The translations under genes were made by a program, and so were the position numbers. DNA of 5,481 nucleotides from Crocinitomicaceae bacterium (GTDB lineage Bacteria; Bacteroidota; Bacteroidia; Flavobacteriales_D; Crocinitomicaceae), in NCBI GenBank assembly GCA_002696025.1, contig NZQU01000085.1, positions 1 to 5,481 on the forward strand, in the 5' to 3' direction. Within the stretch, counting starts at the first letter, position 1, and every line of letters begins with the position of its first letter. The notes beneath the pieces are model-generated. The model did no database searches, was not told the DNA's origin, and saw nothing but the letters and a program-made list of their open reading frames with translations. Below, piece after piece: positions 1-5,481 of this stretch.

Positions 1-1
1 T

Positions 2-145
2 CAAGACAACGTTGGGAAACTAGTATTTGAAAAGCTTATTAACAAAAATGAATACCTGCATCTTGACTTACCTTCAGGAAATTACATCATGCTATTTGAT
101 GATGGTGAGAATAGAGTTAGCAAGACTTTTATAGTAAGCAAATAA
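2..145 (+). CDS. C-terminal end of a probable T9SS-secreted protein (type A sorting domain), partial
   Basis: An open frame enters from the left edge and ends at TAA 143-145, giving 48 residues. The tail contains LDLPSGNYIMLF, then a turn (DDGENRV), then SKTFIVSK at the very end. This pattern, a G-x-Y-x-hydrophobic strand, a polar turn and a final K-x-F/I-V-x-K strand, is what the C-terminal sorting domains (TIGR04183-like) of Bacteroidota T9SS cargo look like. In that family the domain directs export across the outer membrane and is then cleaved off. The body of the protein lies outside the window, so its function is unknown. The call rests on a short tail: the motif is seen, the family assignment is pattern recognition. 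An A8/T6 tract follows the stop (144-162) but is too weak to call a terminator. Confidence 0.72.
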   Translation, partial: QDNVGKLVFEKLINKNEYLHLDLPSGNYIMLFDDGENRVSKTFIVSK

Positions 146-166
146 AAAAAATCAACTTTTTTACAT

Positions 167-190
167 AAATACTATGCACGCATAGTATTT
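167..190. promoter_or_regulatory. Perfect 11-bp inverted repeat, probable operator of the acyl-CoA dehydrogenase gene
   Basis: The arms AAATACTATGC (167-177) and GCATAGTATTT (180-190) are exact reverse complements separated by only 2 bases (AC). The centre lies 46 bp upstream of the ATG at 225. A 2-bp centre is too tight for an RNA hairpin loop, so binding by a dimeric protein is more likely. TetR- and MarR-family repressors that respond to acyl-CoA commonly control fatty-acid oxidation genes through palindromes of this size; assigning such a regulator here is inference, and none is encoded in the window. The site lies just upstream of a possible -7 element, a position suited to repression. 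Confidence 0.6.
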
Positions 191-195
191 TACCT

Positions 196-203
196 TATAT
201 TTA
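196..203 (+). promoter_or_regulatory. Possible Bacteroidota -7 promoter element
   Basis: TATATTTA matches seven of the eight positions of the TAnnTTTG -7 consensus used by the Bacteroidota primary sigma factor, missing only the final G. It would start transcription about 15-20 bases before the ATG at 225. The expected -33 region would fall in or beside the palindrome at 167-190, where I see no clear TTG/TTTG. Such short A/T motifs occur often by chance in AT-rich DNA. Confidence 0.3.
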
Positions 204-224
204 CCACTCAAAATTAAATCAGAC

Positions 225-2006
225 ATGAATACAAACGCAATTAAAGGAGGAGAATTCATCATTAGAGATGTTAGCACAAGTGAAGTTTTTACTCCAGAAG
301 AATGGAGTGAAGAGCAAAATATGATTGCTCAAATGTGTGATGATTTCATTATTCAAGAAATCATACCTAACCTTGATAGAATTGACGCAATGGAGGATGG
401 GCTTATGCCAAGCATTATGGAAAAAGCAGGCTCACTTGGCCTACTAGGAATGTCCGTACCCGAAGACCTTGGCGGATTAGGTGTTGACTTTAAAACATCA
501 TTACTTGCTACTGAATATTTAGGGAAAGGATTTTCTTTTTCTGTTGCATATGGAGCACATACAGGTATTGGAACACTCCCTTTATTGTATTATGGAAATG
601 AAGAACAAAAGAAAAAATACATACCAAAGTTAGCCAGCGGTGAATGGAAGGCAGCATATTGTTTGACTGAGCCTGGATCTGGTTCTGACGCAAACTCAGG
701 GAAAACCAAAGCCAAACTATCAGATGATGGAAAAAACTACATTATCAATGGCCAAAAAATGTGGATAACAAATGCTGGATTTGCTAATTTCTACACTGTC
801 TTTGCAAAAATTGATGATGATAAAAATTTAACTGCTTTTTTAGTAGAGGCAGATACTGAAGGAATTACCATGAACCCAGAAGAAAAGAAAATGGGAATCA
901 AAGGGTCTTCAACAAGACAAGTTTTCTTTAACAATGTTCATGTGCCAGTTGAGAATATGCTTTCTGAAAGAGAAAATGGATTTAAAATTGCCATAAACAT
1001 CTTAAACATTGGAAGAATTAAATTGGCTGCAGGAGTTCTTGGTGGTGCTAAAGGGTCTATCGATGTATCTATCAAATACGCAAATGAGAGAGAACAATTT
1101 GGCCGTCCTATTTCTAAATACGGCGCCATTAGACATAAAATTGCTGAGCAAACCATTCAGTCTTACGTTCTAGAATCAGCTACATACCGAGCCGGTCAAA
1201 ACATTGATGATGCCATTTCTGCCCTTATTGAAAGTGGAATGGATAAAGGAAAAGCGACACTTAAGGGAATTGAGCAATTTGCTGCAGAGTGTGCCATGTT
1301 AAAAGTTGCCGGATCAGAGTGTTTGGATTTTGTAGTAGACGAAGCAGTTCAAATTTTTGGCGGAATGGGGTACTCTGCAGAATCCATTGTTGAAAGAGGT
1401 TATAGAGATGCACGAATCAACAGGATTTTTGAAGGAACAAATGAAATCAATAGAATGCTATCTGTAGATATGATTCTTAGAAGGGCTATGAAAGGAGAGC
1501 TTGACCTAATGGGACCAGCAATGAAAGTTTCAGGTGAACTGATGAGCATTCCGTCTATTTCTGATATTCCAGAAGGACCATTGGCAATGGAAAGACAAGC
1601 TCTTGATGGGTTTAAAAAAACAATACTTATGGTTGCTGGAGCGGCAGTTCAAAAACTAATGCAAACCCTTGCAAAAGAACAAGAAGTTCTAATGAATATT
1701 GCTGATCTTGCCATGTGGACATATCTTGCAGAATCTACACTTTTAAGAGTTGAGAAGCTTATAGAATCAAGTGGAGAAGAAAAGAATGAAATTCCAATCG
1801 CCATTGTTAAAACATACTTTTATGATGTTGCTGACAAAATTAACAAGGCAGCAAAAGATGCGATTAATTCTTTTGCAGAGGGAGATGAAGCAAGAATGAT
1901 GATGATGGGGCTTAAGCGTTTTACAAAAACACAACCCTTTAACTCAAAAGCAGCAAGACAAACAATCGCAACTGAGCTAATAAAGGAGAATCGTTATAGT
2001 TTATAA
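225..2006 (+). CDS. Acyl-CoA dehydrogenase, large VLCAD/ACAD9-like type
   Basis: This FAD enzyme catalyses the first step of fatty-acid beta-oxidation, oxidising acyl-CoA to trans-2-enoyl-CoA and passing electrons to an electron-transfer flavoprotein. The 593-residue frame is complete. In order it shows a helical N-terminal domain, the family signature YCLTEPGSGSDA (145-156), WITNAG (180-185), the beta-domain stretch GIKGSSTRQVFF (224-235), the FAD-contact segment EREQFGRPI (288-296), IFGGMGYS (377-384) and IFEGTNEINR (401-410). Glu403 in FEGT is the expected catalytic base. About 180 further residues follow, as in VLCAD/ACAD9-type enzymes and unlike the roughly 400-residue short-chain types, so longer acyl chains are the likely substrates (inference). 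ATG 225 is chosen because KGGEF at residues 8-12 matches what I recall of flavobacterial homologues. The GGAGGAG at 245-251 lies inside the gene and codes for Gly-Gly-Glu. The palindrome at 167-190 probably regulates it. Confidence 0.95.
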   Translation: MNTNAIKGGEFIIRDVSTSEVFTPEEWSEEQNMIAQMCDDFIIQEIIPNLDRIDAMEDGLMPSIMEKAGSLGLLGMSVPEDLGGLGVDFKTSLLATEYLGKGFSFSVAYGAHTGIGTLPLLYYGNEEQKKKYIPKLASGEWKAAYCLTEPGSGSDANSGKTKAKLSDDGKNYIINGQKMWITNAGFANFYTVFAKIDDDKNLTAFLVEADTEGITMNPEEKKMGIKGSSTRQVFFNNVHVPVENMLSERENGFKIAINILNIGRIKLAAGVLGGAKGSIDVSIKYANEREQFGRPISKYGAIRHKIAEQTIQSYVLESATYRAGQNIDDAISALIESGMDKGKATLKGIEQFAAECAMLKVAGSECLDFVVDEAVQIFGGMGYSAESIVERGYRDARINRIFEGTNEINRMLSVDMILRRAMKGELDLMGPAMKVSGELMSIPSISDIPEGPLAMERQALDGFKKTILMVAGAAVQKLMQTLAKEQEVLMNIADLAMWTYLAESTLLRVEKLIESSGEEKNEIPIAIVKTYFYDVADKINKAAKDAINSFAEGDEARMMMMGLKRFTKTQPFNSKAARQTIATELIKENRYSL

Positions 2007-2031
2007 GAATTAAAAACCTAAGTTTTTTTGT

Positions 2032-2053
2032 TTGTAAAGTTCTATCTTTACAA
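2032..2053. promoter_or_regulatory. 8-bp inverted repeat abutting the start of the first M15 lipoprotein gene
   Basis: TTGTAAAG (2032-2039) and CTTTACAA (2046-2053) are perfect reverse complements around a 6-base spacer, and the right arm ends one base before ATG 2055. In mRNA it could form an 8-bp, A/U-rich stem with a 6-base loop covering the ribosome landing region; in DNA it could be a small operator. No U-tract follows the right arm, so it is not an intrinsic terminator. A poor -7-like TAAGTTTT at 2019-2026 could start a transcript near this repeat, but I see no -33 partner. Its function is unknown and chance is possible in AT-rich DNA. Confidence 0.35.
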
Positions 2054-2054
2054 G

Positions 2055-2903
2055 ATGATTAATTTACGAGCAAATAGTTTTTATTTAGTTATTTGTTTTG
2101 CCTTAACAATAGTATTGTCTATTAACTGTCAAAGCAAGAACAGCACTCTTGATACAATTAACGCACAAGAGAGCAATACCTCCTGTCTAGGTGACACTAT
2201 TACAAATAAGGAAAAAAAAATAATTAATCAACTTTCTGATAGCTTGCTAATAATTCGACTAACAGGAAAGTTCTTTCCCTCTAAAGACAGCGCTTTTGTA
2301 TTGGTTAAAAAACCTCACAGCAATAGAACTATTTATCTTCAAAAAGAAGTTTACTCAAAATTTATTGAGATGTTTAATGCCGCAAAAAAAGAGGGGATTA
2401 ACCTAACTATCATTTCGGGAACACGTAACTTCTATGATCAAAAAAGTATTTGGGAAAGAAAATGGACAGGAAAAAGAATCCTATCAGATGGCACATCAGC
2501 AAAAGACATTAAAGACCCAAATAAAAGGGCTTTAAAAATACTTCTATACAGCTCCATGCCGTCTACATCAAGGCACCATTGGGGAACAGATATTGACATC
2601 AACAATCTTAACAATAGCTATTTTGAAAGTGGCCGAGGATTAAAAGAATACAATTGGTTGGTTGAAAATGCTAGAGACTATGGTTTTTGTCAAGTTTACT
2701 CAGACAAAAAAATTGAAAACAGAACCGGTTATGAAATGGAAAAGTGGCATTGGTCATACATCCCAATAGCAGCAGAATACACAAAAAAATATACTGAGTT
2801 AATCTCCTACGAAAAAATCAATGGCTTTATGGGCTGTAAACATGCTAAAGAAATTGGCGCAATTCAAAATTATGTCAATGGAATTAATACTGAATGTCAT
2901 TAA
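2055..2903 (+). CDS. M15B/VanY-type D-alanyl-D-alanine carboxypeptidase, predicted lipoprotein (copy 1 of 3)
   Basis: This is a predicted zinc peptidase that would trim D-Ala from peptidoglycan stem peptides at the cell envelope. The 282-residue product has an N-terminal hydrophobic segment ending LSINC, so Cys25 may be the lipidated residue; the lipobox is loose. A low-complexity linker leads to the domain at about residue 65. Motifs seen are SGTR (121-124), SRHHWGTDID (172-181) and EKWHW (229-233). By comparison with the M15 SxHxxGxxxD and ExWH motifs, His174, Asp181 and His232 should bind zinc and Glu229 should be the general base, so the site looks intact. Cys212 (FGFC) and Cys281 may form a disulfide. 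ATG 2055 is preferred over an in-frame TTG at 2028 because it gives a normal signal peptide. No Shine-Dalgarno is visible. The gene lies 48 bp after the dehydrogenase and may be cotranscribed with it. An A9 run (2212-2220) sits in the linker. Confidence 0.87.
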   Translation: MINLRANSFYLVICFALTIVLSINCQSKNSTLDTINAQESNTSCLGDTITNKEKKIINQLSDSLLIIRLTGKFFPSKDSAFVLVKKPHSNRTIYLQKEVYSKFIEMFNAAKKEGINLTIISGTRNFYDQKSIWERKWTGKRILSDGTSAKDIKDPNKRALKILLYSSMPSTSRHHWGTDIDINNLNNSYFESGRGLKEYNWLVENARDYGFCQVYSDKKIENRTGYEMEKWHWSYIPIAAEYTKKYTELISYEKINGFMGCKHAKEIGAIQNYVNGINTECH

Positions 2904-2904
2904 A

Positions 2905-3735
2905 ATGTTAAATCCTAAAAAAACACGACTCTACTTAACACTTGTTTTTTTAGGCCTTCTTTTTAATTCTTGTGAAGAGCAAAAAGAAAAACAAAATAAT
3001 ACACCAAAAAAAAAGATAGACACCACAAGTGTTGTTAAAGAAAATGGCCCAAAAATATTGCCAGACAGCCTACTTAAATTTCACTTACTTGGAAAATGTG
3101 ACTTCACAAAAGACACCTGTTTTGTACTAGTGCCAAGACGGTTTTGCAATAGACCGATTTATCTTCAAAAAGAAGTTAGTGAACGATTTATTGAAATGCA
3201 TGAGGCAGCAAAAAAAGATAGCATTTCTTTAATTATAAACTCCGGAGCACGGAATTTTTATGCTCAAAAGTCCATTTGGGATAGAAAATGGCGAGCAGCC
3301 AAAAGAAAAGTTAAAAAAGACACTTCTGGTCTGAATATCGAAAAAAACAAGAAAATAGCACTTCAAATCTTATTATATTGCTCCATGCCATCAACATCAA
3401 GACATCATTGGGGAACAGATATAGACATTCATCACTATAATGGAAACTCTTATTTTAGCAAAGGAAAGGGACTAAAAGAATACCAGTGGATGAAAAAAAA
3501 TGCTCATAAATTTGGCTTTCATCAGGTTTATACAAACAAAAAGAAAACAAAAAGAAGTGGCTATGAAGAAGAAAAATGGCACTGGTCTTATATTCCTATT
3601 GCAAATAAATACACAAAAAAATACGCCCAATTAATTGGATATAAAGACATCACTGGGTTTAAAGGATGTGATTTAGCAAAAGAAATTAAAGCCATAGAGA
3701 ATTATGTCTTTGGTATAGATAAAAAGTACAAATAA
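2905..3735 (+). CDS. M15B/VanY-type D-alanyl-D-alanine carboxypeptidase, predicted lipoprotein (copy 2 of 3)
   Basis: This is a close paralogue of the preceding gene with the same predicted role. The 276-residue product starts with a positively charged end and hydrophobic core leading to LLFNSC, so Cys23 is a good lipidation site; the acidic CEEQ that follows partly resembles Bacteroidota surface-lipoprotein signals (inference). Motifs are SGAR (113-116), SRHHWGTDID (165-174) and EKWHW (223-227). Zinc ligands His167, Asp174 and His226 and base Glu223 are all present, so it should be active. The two cysteines corresponding to copy 1 Cys212 and Cys281 are replaced here by His206 and Tyr275. The frame is open back to 2821, overlapping copy 1, but ATG 2905 gives a proper signal peptide and starts one base after the copy 1 stop, suggesting translational coupling. 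An A9 run lies at 3006-3014. Confidence 0.87.
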   Translation: MLNPKKTRLYLTLVFLGLLFNSCEEQKEKQNNTPKKKIDTTSVVKENGPKILPDSLLKFHLLGKCDFTKDTCFVLVPRRFCNRPIYLQKEVSERFIEMHEAAKKDSISLIINSGARNFYAQKSIWDRKWRAAKRKVKKDTSGLNIEKNKKIALQILLYCSMPSTSRHHWGTDIDIHHYNGNSYFSKGKGLKEYQWMKKNAHKFGFHQVYTNKKKTKRSGYEEEKWHWSYIPIANKYTKKYAQLIGYKDITGFKGCDLAKEIKAIENYVFGIDKKYK

Positions 3736-3742
3736 AAACATT

Positions 3743-4531
3743 ATGAATATTTTTTTTCGCCTTTATATTATATGCCTTGTGTTCTCTTCATGTGAAATTA
3801 AGCTTAAGGAAGAAGTGGAGCAAAACAAAATCAAGGCATCCACAAAAAAAGAAAGAACATCAACCGTTTCTCTTAATCCAGAAATAACAAAATCTTTCTT
3901 ACTTGGCATGTTTGACTACAAAAAAGACCCTCGATTTATTTTAGTGGATTCTAAATACAACATCTACAAGAATAATTATTTACAAGTAAAAACATACAAT
4001 GCGTTTGTTAAAATGGCTGAAGCAGCAAAAGCAGATGGCATCAATTTAAAAGTCGTTTCTGGATGCATTAATTACCAAGAACAACTTAGAAAATGGAACC
4101 AAAAATGGAAATACAATTGTGCAAAGTACACAAGTAAAGAAAGGATTTTTATAGAAACTGTAAAAGATGTGAAAATACCCTCTGCCTGTAGAAATCACTG
4201 GGGGACAGAGCTTATTCTAAACGCCACGACCAAAAGTTATATCAGAACAAAAAAGGGGCTTAAAGAATATAGATGGTTAGTTGAAAATGCCAATCAATTT
4301 GGATTTTGCAATGTTTACTCTGAAATTAAATTTAAAAAGCGCGGTGGATACCCTGACAATCCATGGCACTGGTCATACAAACCATTATCAAATTACTATT
4401 TAAATCAATACGTGAAAAGCATTCAAAATTCAGATTACAAAAAATTTAATGGCTCTAATTTTTGTAGTTCAAAAGTATTCAATTTCAAAAAAAAATATGT
4501 TGAGGCGATAAATAAAGACTGTGATCTTTAA
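3743..4531 (+). CDS. Degenerate M15B/VanY-like lipoprotein, predicted pseudoenzyme (copy 3 of 3)
   Basis: This is a third, more divergent paralogue of 262 residues with an intact frame and signal peptide ending VFSSC (Cys17). It keeps the family framework: FLLGMF near 52-57, KKGLKEYRWLVENA at 170-183, GFC at 187-189 and PWHWSY at 207-212. The active-site positions are changed. SGTR becomes SGCI (106-109, Arg to Ile109). SRHHWGTDID becomes CRNHWGTELI (149-158), so the first zinc His is Asn151 and the zinc Asp is Ile158. The Glu of ExWH becomes Asn206. Only the last zinc ligand, His209, remains. Peptidase activity is therefore unlikely. A binding, sensing or scaffold role alongside copies 1 and 2 is inference. 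The gene begins 7 bp after copy 2, probably in the same transcript, and ends 8 bp from the convergent metG. The segment before the His/Asp motif is about eight residues shorter than in copy 1. An A9 run sits at 4487-4495. Confidence 0.82.
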   Translation: MNIFFRLYIICLVFSSCEIKLKEEVEQNKIKASTKKERTSTVSLNPEITKSFLLGMFDYKKDPRFILVDSKYNIYKNNYLQVKTYNAFVKMAEAAKADGINLKVVSGCINYQEQLRKWNQKWKYNCAKYTSKERIFIETVKDVKIPSACRNHWGTELILNATTKSYIRTKKGLKEYRWLVENANQFGFCNVYSEIKFKKRGGYPDNPWHWSYKPLSNYYLNQYVKSIQNSDYKKFNGSNFCSSKVFNFKKKYVEAINKDCDL

Positions 4532-4539
4532 TAACTTAT

Positions 4540-5481
4540 CTATAACGAATTTAACTCCAATCTGCCCACTTCTTCCTCCACCATTGAGTCTTCAATTTTA
4601 GAAAACAATATATATGGCTTACCAATTGTAGTCTGGCTCTTTATTCTCCAATCATCATTTAAAAACCAAGAATCCGATTTCACCCCTAAAATTGTTTGAA
4701 TCTTTTTTGCAGATTCTGGCAAAAAGGGCATCAAGACAACTCCTAAAACAGATGTGATTTCAAGAGAAATTGACATTATTGTTTCCACTCTCTTTTTATC
4801 AGTTTTAATTACTTTCCAAGGCTCTTGTTCTGCTAGATATTTATTTCCAAGCCTTGCAACATTGATCACCTCTTGTTGAGCCTCTCTAATTTTATATGCC
4901 TTGATTTTTTCTGAAATTATCTTTGGATACTTATACAGCTCTTCTAAAACTTTATCATCATCGCTTAAAATCTCATTTCTAACAGGTGCTATTCCATCAA
5001 AATATTTATGAATCAAAACCACTGCCCTATTTATAAAGTTGCCTAAGATTCCACAAAGCTCGCTATTTATTCTAAGCTGAAATTCTTTCCATGTAAAATC
5101 AGCATCTTTAGATTCTGGGGCTATTGCTGTTAGAACATATCTAAGTTCATCTACCTTATCAGGATACCTTTCTAAAAAATCATGAAGCCAAACTGCCCAA
5201 TTTCTTGATGTTGAGAATTTATTGCCTTCTAAGTTTAGAAATTCAGATGATGGAACATTATCTGGTAAAATAAATTCACCATGATCCTTCAATAAAATAG
5301 GGAATATAATGGTGTGGAAAACGATGTTATCTTTTCCAATAAAATGAACAAGTTTTCTGTCTCCTGCTTCTTTTTTGCACCAATATTTTTTCCAATCTTT
5401 CCCTTCTTTTTCTGCCCAATGTTTTGTTGCCGAAATATATCCTATAGGTGCATCTAACCAAACGTACAAAACCTTCCCTTC
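4540..5481 (-). CDS. metG: Methionyl-tRNA synthetase, C-terminal part (partial, runs off the right edge)
   Basis: This class I synthetase charges tRNA(Met) with methionine in the cytoplasm. The frame is open to the window edge, giving 313 residues with the N-terminus missing. It begins inside the catalytic domain at EGKVLYVWLDAPIGYISATK; the WLDAPIGY stretch lines the methionine pocket in E. coli MetRS. HFIGKDN and FHTIIFP follow, and then KFSTS (fragment residues about 88-92), the Bacteroidota form of the KMSKS ATP-binding loop. The anticodon-binding helical domain follows (DFTWKEFQ, GNFINRAV, EQEPWK). The protein stops at ELNSL, just after that domain. The C-terminal OB-fold tRNA-binding domain found in E. 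coli and many Bacteroidota MetRS proteins is absent, and the DNA beyond the stop is already the neighbouring lipoprotein gene. Its TAG (4540-4542) lies 8 bp from the convergent stop at 4529-4531, leaving no room for a conventional intergenic terminator. Confidence 0.97.
   Translation of the reverse strand, partial: EGKVLYVWLDAPIGYISATKHWAEKEGKDWKKYWCKKEAGDRKLVHFIGKDNIVFHTIIFPILLKDHGEFILPDNVPSSEFLNLEGNKFSTSRNWAVWLHDFLERYPDKVDELRYVLTAIAPESKDADFTWKEFQLRINSELCGILGNFINRAVVLIHKYFDGIAPVRNEILSDDDKVLEELYKYPKIISEKIKAYKIREAQQEVINVARLGNKYLAEQEPWKVIKTDKKRVETIMSISLEITSVLGVVLMPFLPESAKKIQTILGVKSDSWFLNDDWRIKSQTTIGKPYILFSKIEDSMVEEEVGRLELNSL

Larger units (their letters stand above)
2055..4531 (+). repeat. Tandem array of three paralogous M15-type lipoprotein genes
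   Basis: Three head-to-tail genes share the same order of elements: lipoprotein signal, variable charged linker, LxGxFxxxKDxxF(V/I)LV, SGxx, HWGT, KGLKEY-type and WHWSY motifs. Copies 1 and 2 still share exact DNA blocks, for example 21 identical bases at 2331-2351 and 3157-3177 (encoding IYLQKEV) and 17 at 2577-2593 and 3406-3422 (around HWGTDI). Copy 3 shares the protein pattern but I see no comparably long exact DNA match. This suggests an older split giving copy 3 and a later duplication, or gene conversion, between copies 1 and 2. Gaps of 1 and 7 bp indicate a single operon. Confidence 0.85.

Noticed and set aside
144..162. A8-TCAAC-T6 tract after the T9SS gene as a terminator
   Set aside because: The stem would be six A-U pairs with no G-C, too unstable to be convincing; it may be just A/T-rich intergenic sequence.
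242..251. Strong Shine-Dalgarno-like AAAGGAGGAG just after the acyl-CoA dehydrogenase ATG
   Set aside because: No in-frame ATG, GTG or TTG lies at a suitable distance downstream. The bases encode Lys-Gly-Gly-Glu, part of an N-terminal segment I recognise from flavobacterial homologues, so this is coding sequence and the start at 225 stands.
508..1156. Two short antisense frames (508-693 and 938-1156, minus strand) within the acyl-CoA dehydrogenase gene
   Set aside because: They lie wholly inside a strongly conserved gene, their translations show no recognisable domain, and nothing suggests a promoter or start signal.
2012..2027. AAAAAC-CTAA-GTTTTT followed by a T tract after the dehydrogenase as a terminator
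   Set aside because: The stem has a single G-C pair and would be very weak; read-through into the lipoprotein genes is as likely.
2028..2054. In-frame TTG start nine codons upstream of the chosen start of copy 1
   Set aside because: It would put the inverted repeat inside the coding region and add MFVKFYLYK before an already complete signal peptide; ATG 2055 is the simpler start.
2821..2904. Upstream extension of copy 2 overlapping the end of copy 1
   Set aside because: The 28 extra residues would precede a well-formed lipoprotein signal peptide that begins at ATG 2905; the overlap only reflects an open frame.
4513..4530. TAAAGA / TCTTTA 6-bp inverted repeat overlapping the end of copy 3 as a terminator between convergent genes
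   Set aside because: The stem is short and A/T-rich, overlaps coding sequence, and has no T tract on either side.
3743..4531. Copy 3 as a frameshifted pseudogene
   Set aside because: The frame is uninterrupted, the signal peptide and lipobox are good, and non-catalytic motifs are preserved; only active-site residues are altered, which fits a pseudoenzyme better than random decay.
1..5481. Mobile element, CRISPR array, phage genes, tRNA or rRNA
   Set aside because: I saw no transposase or integrase motif, no regularly spaced short repeats, no terminal repeats flanking the peptidase array, and no tRNA- or rRNA-like sequence in the short gaps.

Overview
The window looks like chromosomal DNA from a Bacteroidota bacterium, most likely a marine-type Flavobacteriia or close relative. 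Three things point there. The base composition is AT-rich with lysine- and asparagine-rich proteins. A gene fragment at the left edge ends in what looks like a type IX secretion (T9SS) C-terminal sorting tail. Several start codons are preceded by A/T-rich sequence with no Shine-Dalgarno motif. The acyl-CoA dehydrogenase and methionyl-tRNA synthetase also carry signatures I associate with flavobacterial versions (KGGEF near the N-terminus of the former, KFSTS in place of KMSKS in the latter). The genus cannot be fixed from the sequence.

Layout, left to right. (1) 2-145 (+) is the last 48 codons of a probable T9SS cargo protein. (2) 146-224 is a short intergenic region with a perfect 11-bp inverted repeat (167-190) and a possible -7 promoter element (196-203). 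(3) 225-2006 (+) is a complete 593-residue acyl-CoA dehydrogenase of the large VLCAD/ACAD9-like type. (4) 2007-2054 is a 48-bp gap with an 8-bp inverted repeat ending one base before the next start codon. (5) 2055-4531 (+) holds three tightly packed paralogous genes (282, 276 and 262 aa) for predicted lipoproteins with an M15B/VanY-type D-Ala-D-Ala carboxypeptidase fold. (6) 4540-5481 (-) is the C-terminal part of methionyl-tRNA synthetase, converging on the peptidase array and running off the right edge.

The housekeeping genes are ordinary. The interesting part is the M15 array. The first two copies keep every recognisable zinc and catalytic residue. The third keeps the fold signatures and an intact reading frame but has lost the motif Arg, two zinc ligands and the general base, so it looks like a pseudoenzyme. 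The second copy has lost a pair of cysteines shared by copies one and three. With 1-bp and 7-bp gaps, the three genes are probably one transcript and probably act together at the cell envelope, for example trimming or sensing peptidoglycan stem peptides; that role is inference. I see no tRNA or rRNA gene, CRISPR array, insertion sequence or phage gene, and no intergenic stretch exceeds 80 bp.
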